Of a stretch of DNA of 64,000 bases, positions 1 to 12,778 are shown piece after piece. Numbering within the stretch: the stretch's first letter is position 1; each line of letters starts with the position of its first letter. The stretch is from Xiphydria camelus (Eukaryota; Arthropoda; Insecta; Hymenoptera; Xiphydriidae), in contig OY783192.1 in the NCBI GenBank assembly GCA_963678675.1, positions 4,722,001 through 4,786,000 of the forward strand. The letters are read 5' to 3'. The notes under the pieces were generated by a model. The model saw only the letters and a program-made list of their open reading frames with translations. It had not been told where the DNA came from and searched no databases. Made by a program: the position numbers and the translations under genes.

Positions 1-1320
1 ATTTACAATATTTTAATAGATCGTTTTGCATTTTTTGGAATTTGTATCACGTCTTTAACCTTTTGAAAAATAAATTTCAACATTTTAGAGTCCCCATTCC
101 GCCCCGGTCTCCCCCCTATATCAGATAATCTACTTACAAGGTTCGTAACTCTCGGATGTACCATATATCATCTATACATACGCTCTTATATGTAAAAGTT
201 CTTGCGCTTTACTACGGACGACAATGGATGCACTTGCACATGAGCTCCCTGAGAGGTTGGAGTGCAGACTGCATATAAGAGACGTAGAATGACGCATTCC
301 CTCGCCGATCGAATATGCTCGAATACGCAATGATCCGAACTCTTCCGCTGCACTTACATATACCGAGACGACCGAGAAAAAACGCAGATCCGAGGGGAGG
401 TGAATACAGAGGGTGGCCCTCAGAAATGGAAGGGAGGAGGCGTGGATTTAGAGGATAAATACGGCAATCCTATCTCCCAGCGCCAGATCCTTCCTCCCAA
501 TCTTATCCGCCGCCCGGTGCGGCGTGGATATAGCGAGCCAGGCAAACGAGGGGTTTCATTGCCCCGATTGGTTCTGTTAATATTCGCCAATTACGACCAT
601 TCCGCGACCTAATTTATATCTTACTCGTTCGTATTCTCGAGGGGCATTATATACCGGGAGGTTTTTTAACCCTGTATCTGGTAGGGTAGCCTACGCGCAA
701 CATAGATTTCAAACATTTATTTTTCACTTATCTCTAAATAAACAACTTAAACTGGTAACGTTGCTTATAAGCAGTATTGTTTATAATCAAAATCACCTTT
801 TTCATCAAGTCATTGGCCTTTAGAATTTATATTATGTTATATATGCTATATTTAGCAATTATACTAAGTTTCAAAGTTTTGGGAGTATTACCAGCGACAG
901 GGTTAATATTGCGACAAACTTCAAGGACGGATTCCTTGGATGAAAGTAAGAAAAAAAGTTCCTATGAACGTGGGTCTGGAAACGCTGAGTTTCGGGGAAA
1001 CAGGGTGTTCATTTTTATATAAATGTTCTATACTAATAATAGGAAGTATATTTTTGCAGAGCTTCCATTTTATTTATTTTTTGTAATAGGATCTTCTTAG
1101 GAGTATTAAATATCGTTTCTTCTTCTTTTCTTATTTTCATCCAAGAAACCCATCCTTGAAGTTTGTCACAATATTAAAGAATCACCCGGTATATAATGTA
1201 GACAGGTTACAGGTGTTCTTATCAGTCAAATTGGGGTCTCCTCAAATTAAAAAAAAAAAGACTTCACTCTAACGAAATGAAAAGAACGAGCTAGTCTGAG
1301 ATTTAAAGTGAAAGATTCAC
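1..1320. other. No gene seen; unique AT-rich DNA
   Basis: No supported exon, RNA gene or repeat boundary was found. Positions 400-612 are GC-richer and open in one frame (70 codons), but the frame lacks a convincing start or splice sites. An A-run of 10 lies near 1249. Confidence 0.5.
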
Positions 1321-2168
1321 TACACTGAAAAAAAAATTATCGTGTTTGCAACTAAATCATGTGATCAAAGGATTTCTGGTCAATCTAACCGAATTTGGTT
1401 TAAGGAGGTTGTATCGATAGTACAATTAACAGAGCGATTTTGATTAAATCGATAAATCGATCGATTTGAGTGTTAAGACCCTCCGATTAAATTTTTGTGA
1501 CGATTCACCACCTTGTATAATAAATATAAAATAAATATATAGTTAAAAAATCATTATACAAATTTTACTAAAGAGTCTCAACACTTATATCTATCGATTC
1601 AGAAATAAAAGAAATGAATGTGTTATCTCTCATAAGATTCTATGCCAAATGGGCATTAATTTATTCATATTGTACGTTTTATACAAGTTAGTGAATCATC
1701 GCAAATAGACTGAAGGGTCCTAATACTTATGTATATTTGCCGATTTACCGAATTTGGTCAAAATCATTCTGTTAATTCTATTATCGAAGGAACCTCCTTA
1801 ATATGATTAAATAAAGGTCAATGAAACTAAATCAATATGGTAGAACCAGCTGTACGGCATAGTTGACTTGTCAGTTGACTTTACCACTAATGCATTTGCC
1901 ACAAATGTGTAGAAATTCATACAACGGTTGGATAATTGAATGCACTATATTATTCGGTTAATTATCAATCCAATGCTTCAATAAGGTCATCTAAGTTCCT
2001 AAACAAATTACCTATCTCATCCGCCGGTGAGGTTCATGGAAAACTATCATTCAACTGTGACGTACGGTTGGGACAACTTCGTGTTTAGGTTCCGCGTGTT
2101 TAACATCGCGATGTGGTTGGCTTTAACTGATATTCAGTTGTGTCAGTGGATACTTTTTTCTCAGTGTA
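1321..2168. mobile_element. Non-autonomous TIR element C, ~848 bp, with an internal inverted repeat
   Basis: The outer ends are TACACTGAAAAAA on the left and TTTTTTCTCAGTGTA on the right. If the element proper starts at CACTGA, TA flanks both sides, which suits a Tc1/mariner-like TA target. Inside, about 1400-1530 and 1665-1801 form a long imperfect inverted repeat beginning with TAAGGAGGTT. This is either the fold-back core of the element or a second element nested in it. No transposase frame is present. Confidence 0.65.
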
Positions 2169-3330
2169 TTTAAAAATAAACTATTCCCCCATTCGTTAGA
2201 TAAACATGAATTTTTTACTCTACGTTGAATTAGTCAACTCTTGCTTTTTAATTACCAAGAAATCAGAGAAGCTGTCAGTATATTATACAAAACCATTTCA
2301 TTTAGCCCCATATACCGACGCTCATCCTTGGAAAGAAACTCGGCCGTCCTGTACCCGGAAAATAAAGTCTACCTGCCGCACATATTCCATCTCTGCACGT
2401 AGTTACATCGAGCATCGTGTACGTGTCGACGACTCGAATCGGAGTGCACGCGCTGCCGTCGTCGCCGGGTGCTTCGTAATTAAAAGACGCAATATTTGGA
2501 TTCGACGACCTGTAAGGAAGGCTCGCATACAATGCGTGACCTCACGGAAGGCTCTCGCGCGTGTACACGAGCTCCGCGCAGCTTCCAGCTCGTCTCGGAA
2601 AGAAATAAACCAGTCGACGAAAAAAGCTCCGCTCTCTCGCTATTATTACTGAACCATTCGGACGAGAAGGGGCGAAAATGAGGGAAGCGGAGAGTCGCAC
2701 TCCGCAGAATCTCACTGATCAAGGATTCGCGTAATGTGACGGATCGGATGGCAGCAAATTGGGGACTCTCTCTCTCTCGACAAACTAATGGAGTAGCGGG
2801 TGGGTCGGCCTGAATCAATCAGTGATACACGCGTTACACGCGGATTTATCTGGTTCACCCTCGCCTCGCTACATTCGAATCCGTGCTCGTTGCGCCTCTG
2901 CGATCTTCTCTTTTTCGCCATCCGTTGCAGCGTTCGGATCAATCGCACATCTCGTCGGAGGATTTTTTCGACGGTTTCATCCGCACTTAGGTATTTTCAA
3001 TTACGATGCCAAATCGCGGTCGTGTATTCGCGGAGTGGCAAGAGTACGGAGGCTGTTCAACGTATCACATATCCTCGACCCTCGTCCCAAGGTGTCCGTA
3101 ACACGGGGTCGTAACAACTCCCCGTCGACCACTTCGCGCGATAATCGACGCTGCAAAATATCCCCGAAGTTTTGGCCGATCGACAAACTCCGATCGTTGA
3201 ATTTGTTTACACCTTATAAACACGTGTGAATCAGCGATACATATAAATTGAAGAAGGAACGGGAGGAAAGATTGTGAAAATTGTTTTTCTATTTCTCAAT
3301 CGAAATAATCGAAACTCAATCGTCCTGAAC
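2169..3330. other. No gene supported; CpG-rich block
   Basis: Several overlapping frames of 60-148 codons occur on both strands. A minus-strand stretch near 2350-2520 is bounded by an acceptor-like TTCCTTACAG and a donor-like GCAGGTAGAC, but nothing links it to other exons and its translation is unfamiliar. A short CT run lies near 2770. Confidence 0.3.
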
Positions 3331-4132
3331 TTTAGAGTAGGGTATACCGAGGTGAATCGGATGATAGATCCATATATTTCTTAAATCAATTACTTACGTA
3401 ACTATACGTACAATTAATGTAGAAAATAGAGTTATTATAAATGCCCGGCTAATATATGTACGTATATTATACGTTTATTATCTGCATTCCTGAAATATAT
3501 GTACATTATACGTATAATATACATTAAAAATTTTCCGTATAAGTATTGAAACGATAAATATACATAAGTAATACGTTTCTTTTTCGTAATCATATACATA
3601 CGGGGTCTTTGTATCTGATATTGACATAAGAATCATGCGAGTGCGAGTGAGAACGCGGATTAACCCTGGTGAACCCATAAGAGTTTCTCTGTTGCACACT
3701 CCGACTGGACAAGTTCGAGAAAGACGGAGAATGTGCGACAAGGAGACTCTTGTACGTCCAATATTAGACGCAAAGATTCCGTATACTACACTGTAAAAAT
3801 TATGCGGCGTGGACCTATACAAACCACTTTTGATGTTAGATAACAACGACATAAGACTGAATGACACCAGATGTGGTATATGTAAGTCCACACCGGTGAA
3901 ATGTTGTTAACAATGAATATCACTTTTTTATTATGTTCGTAATATAGCAGCATCTGTATAAAATTCACGTATATTAAACTTAACGTGTCGTATAGGTATG
4001 ACTTCATTGGAGAGGAATGAAGTAATACAAACGATCGAAATGCTCATTTTCATCACGATCTAAGAAATATCCGATTTCAGAACGACCCGATTGGCCCTGT
4101 GATCCGATTCGCCTCGGTCTACCCTATTTAAA
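3331..4132. mobile_element. TIR element, ~800 bp, with TAGGGTATACCG-type ends
   Basis: The left end reads GAGTAGGGTATACCGAGGTG and the right end is its near-complement, with CGCCTCGGTCTACCCTA next to TTAAA. The two arms match for about 30 bp (gaatcggat is shared inside). TTTAGA at the left and TTTAAA at the right suggest a TTA-type target. A 137-codon minus-strand frame (3478-3891) lies inside, but it shows no transposase motif and is probably non-coding. The ends resemble those of the element at 63185-63701. Confidence 0.6.
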
Positions 4133-5126
4133 ATACCTTTTGACATCAGACGTCTAAAACGGCTTAATGGATATAAAACGGCGATGAACGCGAGCGGAAA
4201 GAACCGATGCGATTCCAAGAAGAGACGATTTTCGATATTGCAATTTGTCTCCTCTCAACGACACGATGATTTCGTGCCACGACAAGGTTCTCGGGGATGA
4301 CGGGAGACGGGGATCGATCAGCCGGAAATCGAAACGCGGGTAAAGATCATGAGACTGAAGCAAAAAACAAAAATAGAGCGGATCCTCTTGTCTCCGTACT
4401 TCCACGCGAGCGGCAGAAACGTAGAGGGAGTCTGAAAATCGTTACACCCATCGTTCAAGGCGTACATGCACACATATACCTCGCCGAGAGGCGGATACTC
4501 CGCGGAGCGCGCCTGCGACTGACAAGAAATACGTCCCCCATTTTTTTTCGTCCGACCGTTAAACGACTGGGCAGAACAATTCACGCGGCAAAGTTACAGC
4601 CCCCCTGCTAATGGCTGAGATTAGCGGGTCTCGGCATCGCGGCTGCGCTGCGGAATGCGAAAATTCATTTCCGTGTAAGTGCCCTGAGCGCGCGCGCGCG
4701 CGTGTTCACGCTTTGAAAAAAAAAAAGTCGCGAAACGCGGGAACTGGAATTTATATCGCGAGTGGGTAATGGTCCGCGAGCGCGAATTAAACGTCGCTTT
4801 TCGTCGTCGACTCGTCGCGCCTGGCAGCGACTCGAACTCGACCTCGCGTTGTGCCGACGAGGAGAAGCAAATCGACGAGCGCGCGCTACGACTGGAACGA
4901 CGGAAGGGAAGATGAAAAATGACGGAGATCTTTTAACTGTAAAGTCGAAAGCGCGCTTACAACGTTTCTCCCCGTAACGGACTGGCGATGCAGTTTAGTT
5001 GCGCTCTTTTCCGCCGCGGTGGGACGTGAAGAGTGTCTACTTGGCTTAAAAGCGAAGACTGCACTTGACACTCGATATTTGTAGGTACGAGTATATGTAT
5101 ACAATTCGTACAACACGATTCGAACT
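4133..5126. other. No gene seen; CpG-rich with a GC dinucleotide run
   Basis: Open frames here (4297-4611, 4762-4977) are Arg/Ser-rich and overlap on both strands, as expected from CpG-rich non-coding DNA. A pure (GC)n tract occupies about 4687-4702. Confidence 0.45.
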
Positions 5127-5210
5127 CTAAGAAAAATAACTCGGTTAAAATGACAAGACGTATCTGATTAAACGAGTTTGTTTATTCTAACCAAAATATC
5201 AATAAGTTAT

Positions 5211-5588
5211 CTCGTAAAAAAGTACGGCTAAAGTATGACGGAAACCTGGGAAAAGTTGACCCAAAAAAATATGGCTACGGATCGTATTCCAGACTTTTAT
5301 CCTGTCTCTGTTGGAGTTATTTTAATCGATTATTTTATTAAACTCTTAAATTATTACAAATCAACTATATTCTTGTACCGAACAAGCCATTATATAATAG
5401 TTTTACAATGAAGAGCTCGTACAATAAAATTGAATCAGAAAGGTACAGGCACAAGTCGAGTAAGTTTAATTTTCAGCAGATACGAGAAAATTATCTGGCT
5501 AAAAATCTGGGATACGATCCATAGCTATACTTTTTTGATTTAACTTTTCCCAGATTGGCGCCATACTTCGGCCATATTTTTTTATGAG
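5211..5588. mobile_element. Family A element, copy 1 (nested in B)
   Basis: Arms of about 75 bp face each other: the left includes GTACGGCTAAAGTATGACGG and GGCTACGGATCGTA, and the right includes their complements. The ends are CTCGTAAAAAA and TTTTTTTATGAG. AGTT flanks both sides and may be a target-site duplication. The interior is shorter than in the two other A copies, so this is a deletion derivative with no coding capacity. Confidence 0.75.
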
Positions 5589-5622
5589 AGTTGAACGAAA
5601 TATTTAGTTACTTTAACTATAT

Positions 5623-5853
5623 CGTTGCTTTGGAAGAAGGCCGTCACAATTCAAAATTTCAGTAGGAGTATTTAAAGCTTATTACAAATTCCAATTAAAA
5701 GCTATTGTAGAATGAATTGTTGTCTGAATTTTTTCACTTCCACTAAATTCAGACAACAACTCATTCTACAATAGCTTTTAATTTGAATTTGTAATAAGCT
5801 TTAAATGCTCCTACTGAAATTTCGAGTTGTGACGGTCTTCTTCCAAAAGAACG
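5623..5853. mobile_element. 231-bp palindromic fold-back element (nested in B)
   Basis: The two arms, about 105 bp each, are almost exact complements from CGTTGCTTTGGAAGAAGG to the matching right end CTTCTTCCAAAAGAACG, around a short A/T and CACTTCC loop. ATAT occurs directly on both sides (5619-5622, 5854-5857), a plausible 4-bp duplication. It carries no open frame. Confidence 0.75.
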
Positions 5854-6006
5854 ATATGTTTAGTAATTCTAACTCCAGGCCCAGTTATTCTAACGAGACA
5901 ATGATCAGTTTGACCAAACACAGATGGATGATCCATATTTCACCAAGCGGTTTGATTACGGTCCCCAGAATTTTGATTATATCGACCAGGTTGTTTTTCT
6001 CAGTGA

Positions 6007-8346
6007 AAGAATGGCCGGTTTATCAAGTCGAACTCCCTATCCGTAAAATTTCAATTGTATATATATTTTTCGTTTATTGAAACTCTCCATCATTCCTCTC
6101 GAATACCCGGCCCCCTCGAATTTATCAGGATGAAAAGCTTTTTACCTTTGACTGACCATAGGGAGAGGATCAATTAAGCAAGCGCGTCCTGAAAAAACGC
6201 GGTACCTATATATTCCACCCATTGACGATCGGTCATGCGAACGGGACGAATAAACCGCGCCAAAGATTCAAAATTAGATACGTACTACGTACATTTCGGA
6301 GTATTCAAAAAGAGAGAGCCCTGTGGCCGGGCTACATCGAATAATCCGTAGTCGCGGGGATGGTTCGAGTTGGAACAGGGGAAAGAACGTAATAACTGTA
6401 CGAGCCGCGAGAGCGTGGCGCTCGCGAAACATTCCGCAGGTAATTCGGAGCGTGTGGGTGCGGACCGGAATCCGTAAGTACAGCTTACGTTCATGAAAAA
6501 AAACGAAATGTACAATAGTTTCCAACGGTAATCTCGCGGTCTAATCGACATCGCGGAGGCAAAATCTCACCGGCACGGGCGATCGGCGCTTCAAACGCGC
6601 GTGTTGAAAGTTTCTCTCCGTCCGTATCCTTCCGCCTCCGTGCCGCGTCCCTTCGTCGAGTCCACCACTTTCATCGTCGTTCCTGACGCGAAACTCGCAC
6701 TTCGAGAACGGAGTTACCGCTCGGTAGAACGAGCCGATCTCTCTAGCGTGAGTAACGACACCTAGCTGCAGGGTGTACGTAGCTTTGTGTAGCCCGAGGC
6801 GAAACTCGACGGTGTTATGCGAGTCGACTTAACCCGATGCGCTAAAGTACACTGTACAGATCGGTGAGTCGAATCCCGCGTGAGTGCAGGTGCGTCGGTC
6901 GCTCCCCGGAATTGGGTTAACGAAAGATTAGAGTAGAGCGTTACGTTGCGTGCTGTTGATCAAAGTCCCTCGGGAAAACTGTTAACTAGCGCGGTGGAGA
7001 AGTAATCCCGTCGCTGCTACAATTTTCAGGCTTGGGATGGGCGCGGTTAGGCTCTCCGAGAAGCGTCGCTTTTACTTTTAACGAGAAAAGTGATGGAAGG
7101 GATTAAGCGCCGGATTAAAATTCAAATCTCAGATGGAAGAAGGGGGCGGATGTTGGCACTTTTTTAAAGTATACAAGCGGAATTTACGCACTTTCCTCCT
7201 CATTCTGGGAGAGAGAGTCAACTTTCTTCGAAACAAAACACGCGCGGTGTCGCTCGAACTTACTTTTTTGCTGGCTCGCCGAGCCGGTTAAAAGGAAAAA
7301 GTTTCGTCGCTGTCTAAATATGTAAAAACAAGAATTATTGCCGAGTCACTCTTATATCCAGAGCCGATGAAATTCGCAGTTTCAATGTGACACACAGATC
7401 ACATCGATAATGATAACCGTTGGCCGATAGAAGATAACTGTTTGCCTATAATCATTTAAAGACATATTTTTTGAACTTCCGGAACTGGACGTATTAATCT
7501 TAAACGAGTTCAATAATAAATATATGTAACAAATAATATTCCTCACGCCACACACTGTGATCCACTTCACTTTTAGTAAATCCACAAGCGACTCTAATCG
7601 ATAATTTTACACGTAACTCTTCCCGTGTTTACGTACTTCCCCCTGCAAAATTTATCACTGAGAAGTTGGACAACTTGACACTTCCAAACAAACTCGAAAA
7701 TAGTAAAACTCATCCGCACATCGCGAGTATTCGAGCCTAAGCGACATTTTTCATCGCCCTCCGCAGTACCGTCAATATCGTAGACGCTATTTTCCGGCAC
7801 GTCGCGCTCAGGCGCAGGTAATGAGTTGAATTTGAGCGAACGCGAAAGACAAGATGAACATTCTGACGTTCTGACGTGCTACTTGGATAAAGGGAAAAGC
7901 GTCAAACGCGTCAACGCCGCGAACGCTCGAGGCAAAGGGAAGCGCGTCTATCCGGAAAGAATTCCAATGTTGCCATGGTACTCTTGTAGCAACAACCAGC
8001 CCATATTCTACTCCTTTCCCGGGGAAAAGTTCAATCGCATCGGGAGGGTGTAAATCGATTAACAAAATCACGCGAAGACATTCCTGGTGTGCTGTGTTAT
8101 TCAGTGTCAACGTAGCTTCGAGTGCGAACATCGGAGTCCTATTGTACCCCTAAAACGTTCCATTCCCTAATGCACGGCACCGTCGAATCGACGACTCTCG
8201 GCGAAGCTCGGAACGATGCTCCTCGAGGCACCCTTAGCACGGTCTTGACAATATAACGAATGCATTCACTTCGTACTACAGTCACCGTAAATCTCTCCTC
8301 TACACATTCTAAGTATACAAGCTTAACCAAAATCTTACGTCAACTG
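6007..8346. other. No gene supported; mixed unique sequence
   Basis: 6540-7260 is CpG-rich and contains several donor-like GTGAGT/GTGAGC sites but no matched exon. A 107-codon minus frame starting with ATG (7808-8131) has a varied, protein-like composition, but no splice context, family or codon-bias support. The remainder is unremarkable. Confidence 0.35.
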
Positions 8347-8952
8347 TATATTGAGAAAAAAAGGGGCTCCTTTCAAATAGATATGCACTCATAAAAAATA
8401 TAGTTGAATCAATAAAATGTTGCCAACTGACTCTACTTTATTTGACTCGAATAATGTTTTTATCGAATCGACAAAGCGTTTTATTGAATCGATGAAGCGA
8501 TGATCGATTGAATTTTAATTTATCATTCAAGTCGAGTAAAGGTAAGTCGGTTGGGAACATTTGGAATTGATTCAACTGCATTTTTTATCAGTGCGATAAT
8601 TGAATATTCTTGACATACACGGGAAATTTGTCATAATGACACCGATTATTACGGCTTATCAGATATAGTGACGAAATCTGAAGGCCCTGACTGACTTCCA
8701 TCCTATGCACAGCGCTACTGGTTACAACGACTCGGTTATCATGACCATCTTTTGCTTGTCATTATAAACGATTTTCACTATAGCATATTTATTTGATTCG
8801 AATGAATATAGATTAGATTAAAACATTATTAAGTTCGATCAACAATATTTATATAAATCTAATCGATGTTCATTCTAATCAAGTAAATGTATCACTAAGA
8901 ATATTCGGTTACCATATCTATTTGAAATAACCTCTATTTTTCTCAATGTGTG
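8347..8952. mobile_element. TIR element E, ~606 bp
   Basis: The left end TATATTGAGAAAAAAAGG and the right end TTTTTCTCAATGTG face each other, and both are followed inward by a matching TTTCAAATAGATATG block. An inner inverted repeat (about 8778-8895, around GATTAGATT and AATCTAATC) is probably its fold-back core. The ends belong to the TACACTGAGAAAAA group. No coding capacity. Confidence 0.6.
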
Positions 8953-10641
8953 CGTTCAAATCATACAACCGAATCAGCTGGACGCGTGAAATGTTATTTG
9001 CGTGGCATTATCCGACGAACGAACCTCCCCTCGAGTAAAGTCGCGAGGACCAACTGCCGCCCGCCAAAAGCTGCATGTTTAAGCTTGACGTACGCGCTTT
9101 CCAAATAAATATGCATACGAGCGTATATACAGGCATACGCTCGTGTATCATCGCGGTGGTGATTGATTAAAGGGGCTCCGCAGATTCAAGTACCCGGGAC
9201 ACAACGTTCGGACGACGTGTGGTCAATGGGATTATGATTAATTTCAATATGTCAGCACTGGTCGTGTCGTTTGCGTCCACTCCTTTATACCGCTTTTTAC
9301 TATTCTCGAAAAATCGCACTCTCGATAAAGATTTACACCCGCCGTGTCCCGGTGCCAAATGGGACGCACCCTGTGCGCGCGAATAAATCGATAGAGAAAC
9401 AATCCATCCCCGAGATTATCCGGAAAGCTGAACCCTCGGATGGCAAAAACCCGTCTGGTGTAAGAACGAGGGAAATATCGAAGTTACGCCGCGATTATCG
9501 ACACGTTATTAGACGATGCCGGGGAGTACGGAGTTTCCGTGCGGCGCGGCCGTGACGGTGGAAACCATTGGATAGCCGAGGGAGGATTAATTAAAATCAT
9601 GTCACGTGAAAACATCGTTATAAACTCATCTATCTCGAGCTTTGAAAAACGGGATTAGCAGGCGCGTCCGACCTCGGTGAACTATACGTATACATATAGG
9701 TGAGCGACGGCGCGCTCTTCCATGTCGTGGCATTGTTTCGCGCCGTCGACGATCGAGCTATTGAGGGATTCTTGGCGCGACCCCGAAAAATGTATTTATA
9801 CACATCGCTCCCGACGGGCGTCTCGTCGGGCGGCAAAAAAGTGCGAAGAAGAAGAGGAGATCGTTGAGTTGATGGCGAAGGGGATGAACGAGAGGGGGGG
9901 GGGGGGGGTTGCGACGCGTCATGCGTCTCGCGCAATAACCAGTTTACGTTGCAACCGACGGGTTGCGAGAGTCCGCGCGATATGAATAGTAATTACATTT
10001 GCAGCCGGGGCGAGCCGAGAGACAAACGAGCCACGGACTTGCGTTCGGGAGACGCGCGGGAGAGGTATAGAGATGCACCATGGTCGCGCCGCTCGACACC
10101 GACATGTCGACTGCAGCAGTCGCTTTTATCGGGGCGGGGGCGTAAAATTGCTGATATACACTCGTACATATACCGACCAAACTAACCCGGCTCACTTGTC
10201 GCGGCGAGAGACCCCTTATTAAATAGTGCACGAAATCCACGCTGCGGGCATTCCTTCAAAATTTACAGAGGTGAAATAATCGACTGACCGCGGCACGACG
10301 GCTAAAACTCGTCGGAGCCAAGGCCGAAGGTAGGTACGTCGCGTCGAGAACTATTGGAATTTTATAAATTTCCGGCGAATGTAATCTATAAATACCTATC
10401 CACATTCGATCGATGTGTGAAAGATTGGAATGTGGTGGCTATCGAAAAACTGGAGGTACGACCCGGTTAAGGAAAATGTGATCACGGGACCTATTTATAA
10501 CATACGATATTTGTTATTAAAGATTCTAATTCTAGGTACTCTGATAGTTCATATTCGTTTGGGGAATACGGCATAGAGGAACACGGGACAAGATATGGTA
10601 TCCTTTAGAAAATAAACCCGCTAGAGTAACTCTGAAAATAT
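8953..10641. other. No gene seen; CpG-rich block with a G15 run
   Basis: The longest frames (about 100 codons at 9630-9935 and 9944-10240, both minus) are low-complexity Arg/Ser/Pro or lack support. A pure G run of 15 lies at 9894-9908. Confidence 0.4.
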
Positions 10642-11089
10642 CCCGCGTAAAAAAAGTATGGCTAAAGTACGGCGGAAGTGTGGGGAAAGTTGAACCAAAA
10701 AAGTATGGCTACGGATCGTATCCCAGACTTTCAGCCGGTAAATGATGCGCTCTGCAAGTAGAGTTCAGCTGTTTGTATGTACGAGGTTATGCTGTAATCG
10801 ATGTCTGTTTTTGTCAGTTGATATCTTGATTATTTCAATTTATTATTTGATTAAACTATTAAATTATTACTAATGAACTGCATCATATTGTACTACCGAA
10901 AACAAGTCATTGCCGTTTTATAAGGAAGAACGGAATTGAATCAAAAAGGTACAGGTAAATTGAATAAATTTTACTTTTCAGCCGATATGGTCTGGTTGAA
11001 AGTCTCGAATACGATCCGCAGCCATACTTTTTTGGTTCAAATTTTCCCAGACTTCCGTTATACTGAAAGCCATACTTTTTTTTATGCGG
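10642..11089. mobile_element. Family A element, copy 2, ~448 bp
   Basis: It begins CCCGCGTAAAAAAAGTATGG and ends with a matching ACTTTTTTTTATGCGG. Both arms carry the conserved blocks GGCTACGGATCGTATCCCAG and GGGAAAGTTGAACC and their complements. The interior matches copy 3 in opposite orientation and copy 1 in the same orientation. No transposase frame; the small open frames inside are incidental. Confidence 0.8.
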
Positions 11090-12237
11090 ATTATTCGAAT
11101 GCTCAAGGTATAATCTTTCCTCAGGGGTTCCGCCTTGTCCCTTACACACATGTCGTAATTTTTTGTCTCACCTTTAGAGGAAGCTGAAATAACTTGAAAT
11201 AATTCCTTATTAAAGACTCATAATGCCACAGGTGATACCTAGAAAAATTCTCATATTAAATCGCACGATTTTCGCATGATTTTCTCTTTGCCGAATAGCA
11301 AAAGAAGTAAAATATAAATAAAAATAATCAGAATCAATATATTATATTCTTCTTATTTTAATACTTTTTACTAAATGTCGGCGTGACTCCGAGAATATTC
11401 GGTTCACGAAACGTAGCTCCTGAGAAAATTCAACTACAAATACGTACGTCAATGTACTCTGCAAGTCGGTATACCGCAGATGCCAATAGAACGAAATGAA
11501 ATGAACGGCATGAAACTCCCGTGGATGCGAATAAATTCAACGGAGAAGTTCGGAGAGATGCGAGAAAGTAGGAGGGCGGGTGCAGGGTGGGAGTCGATTC
11601 AAATTCGCAACACGATTCCGAACTTTCGCGCGGCATGTGAAATTTAATTCAAAGCCGTAATCGTATGCGAGAGTTGCGGTCGAAACACGGATGGCATCAG
11701 CGCGAAAGTGTAAAAGGTAATCCTTGCTCCGTCCTATTCTCGCGCTTCGCATCACCATAATTCCATTTCAAATAATTTGATTAAACTCCCAGATATCGTC
11801 TCATAGTTTTCGCGACGTATTATGTTTTCTCTTCCTCCTCCTCTCTCTTTTCACGCGCACTCCGTCGCCTCCGTCGTCTCCATTGCCAAAAATAGCACGA
11901 CCACCGCCACCGCCGTCCCTGTCATTCCTGTACGGCGTTTCCTCCGCCCTTTTCCTCTTAACCAGAAATTACCACTCCATCCGGAACATCCAATTTCCGG
12001 CGTGTCCCGTTGGAAAGCCTGAGGAGGCTCCCGTAAACTGAAAATTTTTCAACGACGCCTCCCCTGAGCACACTGGGGATGCATGCGCTTCGATTCTCGC
12101 GATAACTAATTTTGCTCGATATCTCTAGAAATTTGATAACGCGATATTTTTCGAGTGTTTCGTTTTATACCTTGCAGTTATCATTTTTTTTTTTTATATT
12201 CGACCTTCTGGTATTTCTCAAACTCGAGGAGTGCTTT
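11090..12237. other. No gene seen; unique sequence
   Basis: Moderate GC with a short CT-rich patch near 11830. Frames of 60-73 codons overlap on both strands and none has exon-like borders. Confidence 0.45.
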
Positions 12238-12778
12238 GCACGGAAAAAAAGGGAAGTTGAAATGACGAGCACTGGATGCCCGAATTCTGGCACTATGTGC
12301 CCTTTGTATGGCACTCTAATGACAACTCGAAATTATGAAAAATATTGCCATAAGGTATAGCATTTCATTCTTGGCGTATAACAAGCTTTAATTATTTTCA
12401 GATAATTTGAAAGGCTGTACTGCGATAAATGCCAATGGCTGTATTGTAAAAACCGTCATATATGGCGGTATTATAAAAAATGCCAATTAGCTATATTACA
12501 AAGAATGTCAATGGCTGTACCGTAGACAATGCCACGATGACTATATTACAAAATGCCAAAATTATCGTAAAATATACCACATTAGATTAATGTTTGCTAT
12601 ACACAGAGAATTAAATGCTACTCTGTATGGCAATATTTTTCATAATTTTGAGTTGTCACTACAGTGCCAGACAAAGCGTACGTTAATGCCATACAAAAAG
12701 CATATCTATAGGGTGTCAGAATTCGGGCATCCAATGCTCGTCATTTCAACTACATTTTTTCTCCGTGTGACCTTCGCA
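12238..12778. mobile_element. Family F TIR element, copy 1, 541 bp
   Basis: The ends are CACGGAAAAAAAGGG and TTTTTTCTCCGTGT. The arms are about 150 bp and contain GCCCGAATTCTGGCACTATG, the shared TTGTATGGCA block and a TGACAACTCGAA/TTGAGTTGTCAC pair. The middle (about 12410-12560) holds degenerate repeats of roughly 33 bp with the theme AATGCCAATGGCTGTATT. It is the same length as copy 3. Frames inside are not coding. Confidence 0.75.

Larger units (their letters stand above)
5127..6006. mobile_element. Family B element, copy 1, broken by two later insertions
   Basis: The B consensus can be followed in three pieces: 5127-5210, 5589-5622 and 5854-6006. The left end has AAGAAAAATAACTCGGTTAA and the right end has TTGTTTTTCTCAGTGA. 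Internal direct motifs such as GTTATTCTAAC and AAATATTTAGTTA recur in all B copies. An A-family element and a perfect-looking palindrome interrupt it, so B is the oldest of the three. No coding capacity. Confidence 0.75.

Noticed and set aside
3478..3891. 137-codon minus frame inside the 3.3-kb TIR element as a transposase remnant
   Set aside because: No DDE-type motif or recognisable domain; AT-rich composition explains it.
7808..8131. 107-codon minus frame with ATG start
   Set aside because: Varied composition is suggestive, but there is no family match, no splice or promoter context, and one such frame is expected by chance in 64 kb.
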